Below are positions 33,396 through 42,270 of a stretch of 64,000 nucleotides of DNA, piece after piece. The notes beneath the pieces are model-generated. The model saw only the letters and a list, made by a program, of their open reading frames with translations. It was not told the origin of the DNA and did not search any database. A program made the position numbers and the translations under genes. Source of the DNA: Sporolactobacillus pectinivorans (lineage in GTDB: Bacteria; Bacillota; Bacilli; Bacillales; Sporolactobacillaceae). Position 1 is the stretch's first letter; each line of letters starts with the position of its first letter. The stretch is taken from NCBI RefSeq assembly GCF_002802965.1, contig NZ_NXGA01000001.1, forward strand, positions 248,452-312,451, given 5' to 3'.

Positions 33396-33752
33396 GTCAA
33401 TAGTTACTAAGAATATGACCCTTTAGTGGAACATACTAGAGTTTTACAATCAACAAGGACATGAAAAATCTTGTTTAAATTAATGCGGTTTGACCCCCCA
33501 ATCTTGGACACAAAGTCGAGGGGGCAAACAGATGAGTGTTTTATAATGAACAGTAGCTACGATCAATCATTTTTATAAACTTGATAAATACAAATAGAGT
33601 TGTTTAACCAGAACTGTATAAGGTCGCATTCTTCCGGTGAAATAAACGGCCAGTTAAGAAAATAGTTGTTGACTCACGCAGATATTCCGTGATTCAGCCA
33701 TAGATTTTATGACGAAAAAATTTTATACTGCTCTATAATCAAAGAAACTCAC
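33396..33752. other. intergenic stretch without a supported gene
   Basis: No coding frame is convincing. The piece TGACCCCCCAATCTTGGACA at about 33490 resembles an IS3-family terminus, but one end only and without a transposase. The stretch ends at the inverted repeat starting at 33753. Confidence 0.4.
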
Positions 33753-34056
33753 TGTTGCGCAGTTGGCGGGTAATGCGCAATAAGATATGGCCGAGGTGAA
33801 ATATATTGAAAAAGATTAACAATTATTTTAAACTGGGATTATTTTTCAATGGAATTTGGCTGATTTCAAATTCTTTTAATTTGTTACCGAGTTTTATTGA
33901 AGGACTGTGTTGTGGGGTGGGGTTGACTCTTATACTAATAGGAATGTGTGCCCAGAATTATGATATATCTAAATTGAGAACTTATAAGAAAAGGTTATTG
34001 AAAAAAGTATTTCATTTTTAAACTCATAATACACAGTACGACGATACTGCGCAACA
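33753..34056. repeat. 304-bp segment bounded by 11-bp inverted repeats
   Basis: TGTTGCGCAGT (33753-33763) and ACTGCGCAACA (34046-34056) are perfect inverted repeats enclosing a small membrane-protein gene. They begin and end with TGT/ACA as Tn7-like ends do. A further TGCGCAA at 33774 pairs with the left repeat in a hairpin. Nature unproven; could be a miniature element or a nested transposon end. Confidence 0.4.
33806..34021 (+). CDS. small two-helix membrane protein within the IR segment
   Basis: 71 residues, two hydrophobic segments (about 10-27 and 30-48) and a basic tail (KKRLLKKVFHF). Start is TTG 33806 with GAGGTG 9 nt upstream. No family recognised. Confidence 0.5.
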   Translation: MKKINNYFKLGLFFNGIWLISNSFNLLPSFIEGLCCGVGLTLILIGMCAQNYDISKLRTYKKRLLKKVFHF

Positions 34057-34062
34057 ACATCC

Positions 34063-34278
34063 TCAGTAAAGGATCTTTTGTCCAGTAACAACTTTTTTGT
34101 AAGTAAAGAATTTTATTTCCATGCGACACCAGCCTTTAATTTGATGAACCCTACCGGATGATGGAATGTTCTGTATTGTCAGCCATGGTTTATAGTCTGT
34201 TAATTTGCCGCTACCTTGACCCTCAGCGCAATATCGCGCAATTTTATCTTCCGTCCAATGATTCGCTCGTTTCGGCAA
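34063..34278 (-). pseudogene. tnsA: truncated tnsA (Tn7-like transposase subunit)
   Basis: The first 50 residues match the N-terminus of TnsA endonucleases (WTEDKIARYCAEGQGSGKLTDYKPWL, then PSSGRVHQIKGW, the conserved PS-GR---I-G pattern). After GWCR the frame runs into the downstream repeat array and stops, so the catalytic part is gone. It lies directly behind glmS in the same orientation, as in Tn7 inserted at attTn7, where tnsA is nearest the right end. Confidence 0.75.
34065..34120 (+). repeat. array of three TnsB-site-like repeats, distal
   Basis: Three 18-19 bp units starting at 34065, 34084 and 34102 with consensus AGTAAagaactTTTTttcc. They are in the same direction as the glmS-proximal array at 34337-34393. 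Confidence 0.6.
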
Positions 34279-34301
34279 AAAACCACCTCCCCAAAAAGAA
34301 A

Positions 34302-34328
34302 TACTGCTACTATGATTAACTCATAGTA
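34302..34328 (-). terminator. terminator-like palindrome in the Tn7-like end
   Basis: TACTATGA / TCATAGTA with a 5-nt loop, upstream of tnsA. Nearly the same 27 bases as at 26866-26892. On the minus strand it is followed by a T-rich stretch. Confidence 0.45.
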
Positions 34329-34336
34329 ACAGTACC

Positions 34337-34402
34337 AGTAAAGAACTTTTTACCAAGTAAACAATTTTATTTCCAAGTAAAGATCTTTTTTTCAACGGTA
34401 CA
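34337..34402 (-). mobile_element. right end of a Tn7-like transposon at attTn7
   Basis: Three repeats of about 19 bp starting at 34337, 34356 and 34376 (AGTAAAGAACTTTTTACC, AGTAAACAATTTTATTTCC, AGTAAAGATCTTTTTTTC) end in a terminus reading 5'-TGTACCGTTG on the minus strand at 34402. This terminus is 24 nt from the glmS stop codon, which is where Tn7 inserts. The palindrome ACGGTACATATGTACCGT spans the junction. Confidence 0.72.
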
Positions 34403-34426
34403 TATGTACCGTCTGCTTTTTTACTA

Positions 34427-36232
34427 TTATTCTACTGTTACCGATTTAGCAAGATTTCTTGGTTTATCAACATCGCATTCGTTCTGCAGGGCCGCGTAGT
34501 AAGCGATCAGCTGCAGAGGAATGGCGCAAACAAGTGGTGTAAAGACTTTATGGACTTTCGGGAGCACGATTTGGTCGCCGGGTTGCTCAGTGACATCTTC
34601 CATGCTGATGATGCAAGTGTGAGCGCCGCGGGCCAGGACTTCTTCGACATTATTTCGGATGCTATTATTGACTTTCTCCTGTGTGGCAAAAGCGAGAACC
34701 GGTGTACCGTTTTCGATCAGGGCGATCGTGCCGTGCTTGAGTTCGCCGCCGGCAAAGCCTTCCGCCTGAATATAGGAAATTTCCTTCAGCTTTAGAGCGG
34801 CTTCCATGCAGACATAGTAGTCGAGGCCGCGGCCAATGTAGAAAGCGTTGCGCGTGATCGATAGATAGTCACGAGCGATTTCTTTCAGTTGCGCTTTGTC
34901 ATCGACCATCTGCTCCATCGCCTGAGCGGTGATGCTCAGTTCATGGACGGGTTCAAAATCAAGAGCAATTCCCCTGTTTTCGGCAGCGGCGACAGCGATG
35001 AATGAAAGCACCGCCATCTGAGCTGTATAGGCTTTCGTTGAAGCAACCGCGATTTCCGGTCCTGCGTAAAGCAGCATTTTGTAATCCGCTTCACGGTACA
35101 GGGTCGAACCTTCGACGTTGGTCAGCGTCAGCGTCGGATAGCCCATTTTTTTCACATTCACCAGTACAGCCCGGCTGTCCGCCGTTTCTCCGCTCTGCGA
35201 GATAAAGAGAAACAGAGGCTTCTTTGACAAAAGCGGCATATTATATGAGAATTCACTGGAAATATGCACTTCAGTCGGGATACCGGCAATCTGCTCGATC
35301 ATGTATTTTCCGACGACACCCGCGTGGTAGCTCGTGCCGCAGGCGATAATATAAAGACGGTCGCAACTTGTGATTGCTTTAATTATTGCCGGATCAACAG
35401 TAATTGATCCACTGTCGCCGCTGTACTCTTGAAGCAGTCTGCGAATAACTGCCGGCTGTTCATCAATTTCCTTCAGCATATAGTGCGGGTATGCACCCTT
35501 TTCCGTATCGCGTGCATCAAAGGATACTGTGTAAGGCTCACGTGTTTTGACGTTTCCGTCCAGATCCTTAATTGTATAGCTCTCTCTTGTCAGTTCGACA
35601 ATTTCCTCATCCATCAGTTCAACATACTGTTTAGTTTGTTGAATCATGGCTGTAGCGTCACTGGCCACAACATTGAAACCGTCGCCTGTGCCGATCAGAA
35701 GCGGGCTTTTATTTTTAGCCACATAGAGCATGCCGCTGTTTTCAGAATCCAACAGGGCAATCGCATAGGATCCGTCAATGAGCTTCAGTGTTTTTCGCAG
35801 AGCTTCTTCAACACTCAGTCCATGATCCACAAAATGCTCAATGAGCTGAGCAACCACTTCGGTGTCCGTGTCGCTCTTCATTTTCACATTAGGAATATAC
35901 TGAGCTTTCAGCTGGCTGAAGTTTTCAATCACTCCGTTGTGAACGATCGTAAATCGCCCGGAACTGCTTTCGTGCGGGTGAGCATTACGTTTGTTCGGCT
36001 CCCCGTGTGTCGCCCAGCGTGTATGCCCGATTCCAAGTGTTGCCTGAACTGCGGGATCTACGATTTTTCGAAGAATATCAATCCGCCCTTTTTCTTTAAA
36101 AACATGAACACCGTCGCTATTGAGCAGTGCGATGCCTGCCGAGTCGTAACCCCGATATTCAAGATTGCTGAGTCCCTTCAGCAAAATGTCACGTGCATCC
36201 TTATCGCCAATATAGCCTACAATACCACACAT
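34427..36232 (-). CDS. glmS: glutamine-fructose-6-phosphate aminotransferase GlmS
   Basis: 601 residues. Makes glucosamine-6-phosphate from fructose-6-phosphate and glutamine, the first step to UDP-GlcNAc. N-terminal class II glutaminase domain starts with the nucleophile Cys after the initiator Met (MCGIVGYIG); two SIS isomerase domains follow ([31 protein letters not shown]) and the C-terminus ends with the conserved [12 protein letters not shown] 36232 has GAGGAGGG upstream; an upstream in-frame ATG lies within the ribozyme and is not used. Regulated by the glmS ribozyme in its leader. Confidence 0.98.
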   Translation of the reverse strand: MCGIVGYIGDKDARDILLKGLSNLEYRGYDSAGIALLNSDGVHVFKEKGRIDILRKIVDPAVQATLGIGHTRWATHGEPNKRNAHPHESSSGRFTIVHNGVIENFSQLKAQYIPNVKMKSDTDTEVVAQLIEHFVDHGLSVEEALRKTLKLIDGSYAIALLDSENSGMLYVAKNKSPLLIGTGDGFNVVASDATAMIQQTKQYVELMDEEIVELTRESYTIKDLDGNVKTREPYTVSFDARDTEKGAYPHYMLKEIDEQPAVIRRLLQEYSGDSGSITVDPAIIKAITSCDRLYIIACGTSYHAGVVGKYMIEQIAGIPTEVHISSEFSYNMPLLSKKPLFLFISQSGETADSRAVLVNVKKMGYPTLTLTNVEGSTLYREADYKMLLYAGPEIAVASTKAYTAQMAVLSFIAVAAAENRGIALDFEPVHELSITAQAMEQMVDDKAQLKEIARDYLSITRNAFYIGRGLDYYVCMEAALKLKEISYIQAEGFAGGELKHGTIALIENGTPVLAFATQEKVNNSIRNNVEEVLARGAHTCIISMEDVTEQPGDQIVLPKVHKVFTPLVCAIPLQLIAYYAALQNECDVDKPRNLAKSVTVE

Positions 36233-36299
36233 AGGATTCCCTCCTCGTGAGGCAAGCGAGCCTTTCAGGGGCAAATCTTGCCCCACTTGTTTAAAATAG

Positions 36300-36463
36300 T
36301 TTGTGCCTGCTGTCCGGTTTCTGTTCAGAAAGTTGCCTTCCTGTTTTGTGCACGGACTAACGGCTGCAAGCAATCCGAGAGGTATCCGCCGAGTGTTTCG
36401 ATAAACCTCTTCCTCGTCAACTATTCCTGTTCTTTCTCCGTCATCCGGAATAGTCCAGGCGCT
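36300..36463 (-). ncRNA. glmS ribozyme
   Basis: The leader of glmS carries the conserved core of the GlcN6P-activated self-cleaving ribozyme: AGCGCC with the cleavage site before G36462, GACGAGG...GAGGTTTATCGA, TCGGCGGATACCTC, and the GCAGCCGTTAG segment. High glucosamine-6-phosphate triggers cleavage and RNA decay, lowering GlmS. The 3' boundary (helices P3/P4 region near 36300) is approximate. Confidence 0.93.
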
Positions 36464-36572
36464 TTATATTCAGTTGTCCTGCCCTCTTTTCCATTCTCAA
36501 GTCAAAAACTTTTAGTAACCATAAAAAGTTTACTTAAAACCAAGAGGACTGTCAATTAGAGATTGACCCTCG

Positions 36573-36603
36573 TGACTCTTCTTATATATATTCCTAAGAG
36601 TCA
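36573..36603 (-). terminator. inverted repeat between glmM and glmS
   Basis: TGACTCTT and AAGAGTCA with a 15-nt AT-rich loop. Possibly a partial terminator after glmM; no T-run, so weak. The rest of 36464-36675 holds the glmS promoter region, which I could not pin down. Confidence 0.35.
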
Positions 36604-36675
36604 TATCCCGTGCCATGGAGACATACTTTATGCTAAGAAAGCCGCTGATGTCCCAGTTCAGCCATTCCGGTCAAA

Positions 36676-38034
36676 TTACGCCTGAATCTGACCGCCGATT
36701 TCTTCTTCTACCGTCCGAGCAATACGGTCAACATAGGCTTTGCATGCGTCTTCGGTTGGCGCTTCAGCCATCACACGGATCAGTGATTCTGTTCCTGAAG
36801 GGCGCACTAGAATGCGTCCATCGCCAGCCATCTCATCCTCTACCTCGCGGATGGTCTCGGCAACCGCAGGATGATCCGTAACATGGAACTTGTCTGCAAC
36901 CCGGATGTTCACTAATTCCTGAGGATAAGTGTGAACCCCGGCAGCCAGTTCAGACAGTTTCTTGCCGGTTGTTTTCATAATGCTGACAAGCTGGAGAGCG
37001 GTCAGCATGCCATCACCTGTAGTCGCATGATCAAGAAAAATGATATGTCCGGACTGTTCGCCGCCAAGTGAATATCCTCCGGCACGCATTTCTTCCATCA
37101 CATAACGGTCGCCGACTGTTGTTTGCTTCGTCTCAATCTGTGCAGCCTGGAGGGCCTTATAAAGTCCCAGGTTGCTCATTACGGTGGTTACCAGCGTATT
37201 TTTATTTAGTGAACCTTGTGATTTCAAATAAGTGGCGCAAATGTACATAATTTTATCGCCATCGATAATATTGCCCAGTTCATCAACAGCGATCAGGCGA
37301 TCGCCGTCGCCGTCAAAAGCCAGACCGCAGTCCGCCCCTTTTTCCAGGACAAATGCTGCCAGCGCCTCCGGATGTGTAGATCCTACACCGTCATTGATAT
37401 TTTCCCCATTTGGCGACGTGCCGATCGTCGCGATATCTGCTTCCAGATCTGCGAAAAGATGAGGAGCAAGCGAGCTGGTTGAACCATTCGCACAGTCCAG
37501 TGCGATACTCATCGTTGAAAAGTCATCCTCCTGAATGGTTTGTTTCAGGAACTGCAGATACTTTTGACTGCCCTCAAAGTAGTCACTTGAAATCCCCAGG
37601 TCGCCGCCTACCGGGCGCGGGAGATCATCATTTTCCTTAGCAAGAAGGGCCTCAATATCATCTTCCACTTCATCGCTGAGTTTGAACCCGTCACTGCCGA
37701 TAAACTTGATCCCGTTATCCGCAAATGGATTATGCGATGCTGAGATCATGATACCCGCACTTGCGTCCATAGCTTTTGTCAGATAGGCAACACCGGGCGT
37801 CGAGATCACACCTAACCGCATCACTTCAACACCAATGGAGAGCAATCCAGCATTCAGCGCGTCTTCAAGCATGTTTCCTGAGATGCGGGTATCACGTCCG
37901 ACCAATACTTTTGGATGCTCCGTTGTCTTGGTCAGGACATATCCACCCGCCCTGCCCAGCTTAAAAGCCAGCTCCGGTGTCAAGCCGTTATTAGCAATTC
38001 CCCTGACACCATCCGTACCAAAATACTTTGCCAT
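36676..38034 (-). CDS. glmM: phosphoglucosamine mutase GlmM
   Basis: 452 residues. Converts glucosamine-6-phosphate to glucosamine-1-phosphate. Landmarks: [13 protein letters not shown] at the start, active-site Ser in [17 protein letters not shown], metal loop DGDGDR, sugar-binding GGEQSGH and phosphate loop [15 protein letters not shown] 38034 has GGAG about 11 nt upstream. Preceded by cdaR at about 110 bp, with which it forms an operon in Bacilli; GlmM also binds and inhibits CdaA. Confidence 0.97.
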   Translation of the reverse strand: MAKYFGTDGVRGIANNGLTPELAFKLGRAGGYVLTKTTEHPKVLVGRDTRISGNMLEDALNAGLLSIGVEVMRLGVISTPGVAYLTKAMDASAGIMISASHNPFADNGIKFIGSDGFKLSDEVEDDIEALLAKENDDLPRPVGGDLGISSDYFEGSQKYLQFLKQTIQEDDFSTMSIALDCANGSTSSLAPHLFADLEADIATIGTSPNGENINDGVGSTHPEALAAFVLEKGADCGLAFDGDGDRLIAVDELGNIIDGDKIMYICATYLKSQGSLNKNTLVTTVMSNLGLYKALQAAQIETKQTTVGDRYVMEEMRAGGYSLGGEQSGHIIFLDHATTGDGMLTALQLVSIMKTTGKKLSELAAGVHTYPQELVNIRVADKFHVTDHPAVAETIREVEDEMAGDGRILVRPSGTESLIRVMAEAPTEDACKAYVDRIARTVEEEIGGQIQA

Positions 38035-38144
38035 CGTTTTATTCGCTCCTATCTTTCCGCTCGTCCAAGCTCGCTGCTCTATTGTAAACTCCGGTATTAT
38101 TTCTGTCAAAGTGATTCATCGAGGCATTTACGAGTTGCCGATGC

Positions 38145-39458
38145 CTAACTGATTGTGACATTCAATGTCCCCGGAGAAGCTGACGCGGTCAGTCCTGCTG
38201 GCACACTCACGTTAACGGCTACCCGCTGATCGCCGGTAGACAATCCTGTCAGATCTACTTGCGCCTTAATATCACTACTGCTCAATTTATTAAGATCCGT
38301 GGCGCTTCCCGTTACTGAAACATCAACATGTCCGTTATTTCCAAGCGTTACCGTCTGGTTAACAGCCAGCCCTGTGGCCGAAACCGGTATATTACTGAAT
38401 TGCTTTGACGTATTCCCTTGGTTTGAGCTTGAACTTGCTCCAGAAGATGATGAAGGACTGCTGCTGCTCGTGCCGCTGCTGTTCATACTGCTGCCGCCTG
38501 AGGCTGTCGGCACAATGTGTACCGTCACGCTTACTTTCGATGGGGATGCCTGTGTCGCTCCCGCCGGAAGCGGAACACTCACATTATATGTTTTGTCCTG
38601 TGTCAGGCCTGCAACTGAAACGGAAATGGGCTGGACATCCACAATCTGATTCAGTGTATTGCTGTCCGGAGCAACAACAGTGACATTATTTACGGATAAA
38701 TTAACAGAGCCTACGGAATACCCGTTCGCCGGTGTGCCGGTGGTCAGCGCCTGAAGTGTGACTTGCTTTGACATCTTGGTAATAGGCACTTGAACATGTA
38801 CAGCAGATGGAGCAATTGCGACGTCCATCTGGTCACCGCCGCTATCATAAGCGTGCAGCGTAATCATTTTGTCCGCCGTCGTGTTTGCACCGTTAACGTC
38901 AATGACGCCTCTGATAAACGCGATCGAGTCTATGGTTTGTCTTCCACCCGTAACAGTGACCGTTTTCGGGTCAATCGTCGGGCTGCCGATGCTGTAACCG
39001 CTGCTTATTGCTTTTTTGTTCAAAATGTCGAGCGCTACAGGGAATTCTTTACTCGTCCGCTCTTGGAGGGTCACCCTCACAGCGCTCGGAACAGCTTTCA
39101 CAGACAGGCCGCTTGGAAAGCCCGACGTCTGAACGCGAACATCATAGGTGCCCGGTTTCATGCCATTCAAGTCGATAAATGCACTTTTAATGGCCAACAG
39201 CCGTGCTTTCAGAATCTGATCACTCGTGCCACTCAACCGAAGATCAACGGTCTGAGGCACTCCGCTGACCACAAACTTATTTGCGTCATACTTCAGATTC
39301 AGTCTTTCAGCAATTGTCATTTGCTCCAGAGGATTAACAGCAATACTGGAAGGACTTGAAGAAGGGCTTTGGCCCGCCGAGACAATCGCATAGAGCATCA
39401 GGGCTAATACAAAAGAAATAATTTTAACGACCCAGTTTTTACGCAGAAGTTTATCCAT
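38145..39458 (-). CDS. cdaR: CdaR (YbbR-domain) regulator of CdaA
   Basis: 437 residues. N-terminal membrane anchor (about residues 8-30: WVVKIISFVLALMLYAIVS) followed by YbbR repeats on the outer face (recurring VPV(A)L and YSIGSPTIDPKTVTVTG-type motifs) and a Ser-rich linker at about 330-355. Regulates the diadenylate cyclase CdaA. ATG 39458 has AGAGGGAAG upstream and lies within the end of cdaA (8-bp overlap), so the two are translationally coupled. Confidence 0.93.
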   Translation of the reverse strand: MDKLLRKNWVVKIISFVLALMLYAIVSAGQSPSSSPSSIAVNPLEQMTIAERLNLKYDANKFVVSGVPQTVDLRLSGTSDQILKARLLAIKSAFIDLNGMKPGTYDVRVQTSGFPSGLSVKAVPSAVRVTLQERTSKEFPVALDILNKKAISSGYSIGSPTIDPKTVTVTGGRQTIDSIAFIRGVIDVNGANTTADKMITLHAYDSGGDQMDVAIAPSAVHVQVPITKMSKQVTLQALTTGTPANGYSVGSVNLSVNNVTVVAPDSNTLNQIVDVQPISVSVAGLTQDKTYNVSVPLPAGATQASPSKVSVTVHIVPTASGGSSMNSSGTSSSSPSSSSGASSSSNQGNTSKQFSNIPVSATGLAVNQTVTLGNNGHVDVSVTGSATDLNKLSSSDIKAQVDLTGLSTGDQRVAVNVSVPAGLTASASPGTLNVTIS

Positions 39459-40272
39459 GGCGCTTCCCTCTCCAGTTCCATCGTAAAGAAACCGCCGCAC
39501 TTTCAGGTTCATTCAGTTCATGCCGCAGCATTTCAGTTAGCTGCTCTTCTGGAATATCCCTGAACAGTTCACCATTCTTCGTTACAGTAATTCCACCGGT
39601 TTCCTCTGACACAACCACTGTCAACGCATCAGTAACCTCGCTGACCCCCATCGCGGCCCGATGCCTTGTCCCAAGTTCTTTTGAAATAAACGGGCTCTCA
39701 GATAATGGAAGGTAACATGCCGCGGCAATCACCTGGTTGCCTCTGATGATTACTGCACCATCGTGAAGCGGCGTATTCGGGATGAAAATATTAACCAGCA
39801 GCTGAAAGGTTAAATTTCCGTTCAAAGGAATACCCGTTTCAATATAGTCATTGAGACCCGTCTTCCGTTCAATCGACATCAGCGCGCCGATTCGCCGCTT
39901 TGACATGTAGGATGAAGCTTTGACAATCGCATCGGTCATCTGTTTGTGCTCTTCTTCAACGACCGCACCCCGTGAAAAAAGGCGACCACGGCCCAATTGT
40001 TCAAGCACGCGGCGCAGTTCAGGCTGAAAGATCACAATAATCGCAAAAAGGCCATATGTAATGGCATTATTCAGTATCCATTCAAGCGTTTTAAGCTGAA
40101 ACAGGCTGCTAAGAAACCATACAGCAACAATAACTAGTATACCCTTCGCAAGCTGAACAGCCTTTGTGCCACGGATAATCAGAATTACTTTATAAATCAG
40201 ATAGGTCACGATTAAAATATCGATAATATCCGTCAAATAGTTCAGAATGTTGAAATGAGCCCAAAAAGACAT
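39451..40272 (-). CDS. cdaA: diadenylate cyclase CdaA
   Basis: 273 residues. Makes the second messenger c-di-AMP from two ATP. Three N-terminal membrane helices (up to about residue 85), then the DisA_N/DAC domain with DGA (about 171-173) and RHR (about 203-205) catalytic motifs and GTRHRAAMG. ATG 40272 follows GGAGG at 9-10 nt; the ATG at 40281 would touch the Shine-Dalgarno. First gene of cdaA-cdaR-glmM. Confidence 0.96.
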   Translation of the reverse strand: MSFWAHFNILNYLTDIIDILIVTYLIYKVILIIRGTKAVQLAKGILVIVAVWFLSSLFQLKTLEWILNNAITYGLFAIIVIFQPELRRVLEQLGRGRLFSRGAVVEEEHKQMTDAIVKASSYMSKRRIGALMSIERKTGLNDYIETGIPLNGNLTFQLLVNIFIPNTPLHDGAVIIRGNQVIAAACYLPLSESPFISKELGTRHRAAMGVSEVTDALTVVVSEETGGITVTKNGELFRDIPEEQLTEMLRHELNEPESAAVSLRWNWRGKRHG

Positions 40273-40563
40273 GGCTTTCATCCTCCAAATCAGCTGTTCT
40301 TCTCATGATGCCTGATACCAGGCACCGCGTTCTAAAAAAGTGCGTACAGGTCTCTCGTCTTCACCCAGAGAATCTTTTACCTGACCACCCGAACAGTCTC
40401 TTTACAAAATCGTCATCTTTGAGCAGAAGCTTTCTTCTATATAATGATAACCCCAAATTACATTTTATAGTAGTGCGGACCCATACCCACAACTACCGAA
40501 CGGCTGACGCGTTTCTCATTCTATGCCAGCCCGTCTGAAAAAATGATCAGGGCAGGAGCCCGT

Positions 40564-40992
40564 TCAATTAGACTTTAGACATTCAGCACGAAGCTCAGGA
40601 CTGTTCGCCGGAGCTTTAACCAGAATGAATCCATTTTCGCTGCCTTTCTCCTGAACCATGTTCTGCCGTCCAGCAGCAATCACCATCAGCGACATAGGCA
40701 GCGCGCAAATGGCCACAGCAGCAATAACGGGATGACGAACCGTCCATTTTCTAATCACATGGCGTTTATCAGCCGGAAGCTGTTCGAGAACATTTTTCGT
40801 AAAATCGATCGGCAAATGAGGGTGCATCAGCTGATTCAGCATTTCCGTCGATTGCTTTAGCTCTTTAAAATGACTGCGGCAGCTGTCACAAGAAGCCATA
40901 TGTTCATAAAGCTCGTCTTGTTCCTCTTTTGTCGCTTCTCCGTCCAAAACTTTGTTCATCAGCGACATATATTTTTTGTTAGGGCATGTCAT
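40564..40992 (-). CDS. rsiW: anti-sigma-W factor RsiW
   Basis: 142 residues. Zinc anti-sigma domain at the N-terminus (HMASCDSC, the H-x3-C-x2-C signature), a single membrane helix at about 88-106 (IAAVAICALPMSLMVIAAG) and a short outer domain. Holds SigW at the membrane until regulated proteolysis. ATG 40992 follows GAGGTGAAG and overlaps the end of sigW by 14 bp. The extracytoplasmic part is shorter than in B. subtilis RsiW. Confidence 0.92.
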   Translation of the reverse strand: MTCPNKKYMSLMNKVLDGEATKEEQDELYEHMASCDSCRSHFKELKQSTEMLNQLMHPHLPIDFTKNVLEQLPADKRHVIRKWTVRHPVIAAVAICALPMSLMVIAAGRQNMVQEKGSENGFILVKAPANSPELRAECLKSN

Positions 40993-41566
40993 CTTCTTCA
41001 CCTCTTGAAGCTTTCATATTCTTTCTCAGCATTTCCCGTCCCCGGTGTACTCTTGTCTTAACTGTACCGACAGGAAGGTCCATGATCTCACTGATTTCTT
41101 TAAGACTGAGATCCTCGATGTATTTTAGAACAACAGCAGAACGATATTTTTCGGGAAGTGCTTTGATCTCATGCTGGATCCACTGCTCAGTCTCGCCCTG
41201 CACGATTTGCTCATCAGGCAAGTCACCGCTTCCTGGCAGCATTGTGTTCAGAGCAAGCCCTTCTGTCCCGGGAATTTCCGCATCGAGAGAAACACTGGGT
41301 TTCTTTCTGCGTAATGAGTCAATGGAGAGGTTCGTAGCGATTCGAAAGAGCCATGTTGAAAATTTACGATCGTTGTCAAATTGGGAGATATGATTGTAAG
41401 CCCGAATAAAAGCGTCTTGTGACAGATCTTCTGCTTCTTCGCGATTTCCAACCATCCTCAGGCAAATCGAGTAGACACTGTTCTTATATCTGTCGACTAA
41501 CTCGGCAAACGCCTGATGATCTCCTTTTTTTACCTTTTTAATCAGCCGCTTTTCTCTCTGATCCAT
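40979..41566 (-). CDS. sigW: ECF sigma factor SigW
   Basis: 195 residues. ECF sigma with region 2 (AFAELVDRYKNSVYSICLRMVGNREEAEDLSQDAFIRAY in parts, RKFSTWLFRIATN) and region 4 helix-turn-helix (LSLKEISEIMDLPVGTVKTRVHRGREML in parts). Controls the envelope-stress/antimicrobial regulon in Bacilli. A SigW-type promoter sits in front of it, so it activates its own transcription. rsiW overlaps its 3' end. Confidence 0.95.
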   Translation of the reverse strand: MDQREKRLIKKVKKGDHQAFAELVDRYKNSVYSICLRMVGNREEAEDLSQDAFIRAYNHISQFDNDRKFSTWLFRIATNLSIDSLRRKKPSVSLDAEIPGTEGLALNTMLPGSGDLPDEQIVQGETEQWIQHEIKALPEKYRSAVVLKYIEDLSLKEISEIMDLPVGTVKTRVHRGREMLRKNMKASRGEEDDMP

Positions 41567-41592
41567 CTTAACCCTCTTCTACAGCAATATTT

Positions 41593-41621
41593 AATACGGC
41601 AATTATTCTATTCAAGTTTCA
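41593..41621 (-). promoter_or_regulatory. SigW autoregulatory promoter
   Basis: Minus-strand TGAAAC, 17 nt, CGTATT: the SigW consensus (TGAAAC and CGTA), about 27 nt upstream of the sigW ATG. Confidence 0.85.
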
Positions 41622-41800
41622 AAAGAAAGTGGGTCGGCAAAAAAGCTGCTCGAAAATTTTCAAATGACAATAGTTTAAATGTTCCATAATAAGGGTAATT
41701 GACTATTGAATTCAGCTCTGAAAGACGAATTGTTCCATTTATTCTTGCTTTTAGGGCACAAGATCGTTCCAACAATGTTGGGGATCCCAATCGCCTCTCC

Positions 41801-41820
41801 CTGCTTTTTTCTGCAGGGTA
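41801..41820. terminator. small hairpin upstream of the Spo0E-like gene
   Basis: CCCTGC and GCAGGG around a T-rich 8-nt loop. Possible terminator or leader element. Confidence 0.35.
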
Positions 41821-41874
41821 CAGGCTGCCTTTATCATGGAATTTTCGACTTCAATAAAATTCGGAGGTGATTGA

Positions 41875-42042
41875 ATGAACAAACAGCAATTAAGTTACAA
41901 AATCGAAAAAGTTCGCAGTCAACTGGTGCATGCCTCAAGCCATGAGCCGCTGTCTTCTGTAAAAATGCAACAGATAAGCCACCGCCTCGATCGTTTACTC
42001 AATAAATATGACCGGCTAAGCCAGCAGGATAAGGTGTATTGA
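41875..42042 (+). CDS. Spo0E-like aspartyl-phosphate phosphatase
   Basis: A 55-residue protein of the Spo0E family: N-terminal helix (LSYKIEKVRSQLVHAS), then the signature SHRLDRLLNKYDRL (family S-x-x-LD-x-L-x-x-Y). These small helical-hairpin proteins dephosphorylate Spo0A~P and delay sporulation. Start ATG 41875 has CGGAGGTGA upstream. Supports an endospore-forming host. Confidence 0.85.
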   Translation: MNKQQLSYKIEKVRSQLVHASSHEPLSSVKMQQISHRLDRLLNKYDRLSQQDKVY

Positions 42043-42270
42043 TTCGACACATTTTTCTCTGTCCTTGCCCACGACATAGTTAGTTCGAACGTCGCCGCGG
42101 TATCAAAAGATTAATCAGATTATACCATAACCCGCTGCAATTTTTTCATGATGGGCGGTCAGGATCAGCATTAATTTCTAGTGTTGACAGGAACAGAAAA
42201 TTAATGAACAATAAGGTAAACTATCAGTTTACTTTGTTGTTCATTTTTTGTAGGGGGGTGCATACGAGCT
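42043..42270. other. intergenic with tetR promoter region
   Basis: No gene. AATGAACAATAAGGTAAACT and the near-inverted AGTTTACTTTGTTGTTCATT around 42200-42245 form a large imperfect dyad, probably the operator of the following TetR regulator. Confidence 0.5.

Noticed and set aside
33488..33525. IS3-family terminus (TGACCCCCC...)
   Set aside because: Only one putative end, no second end or transposase fragment was found; resemblance is short.
34065..34120. CRISPR array (regular 18-19 bp repeats)
   Set aside because: Only three directly abutting degenerate units without spacers; explained better as transposase-binding sites.
35429..36250. Long plus-strand frame of 273 codons across glmS
   Set aside because: Antisense to the certain glmS gene, Cys/Phe/His-rich composition typical for a shadow frame.
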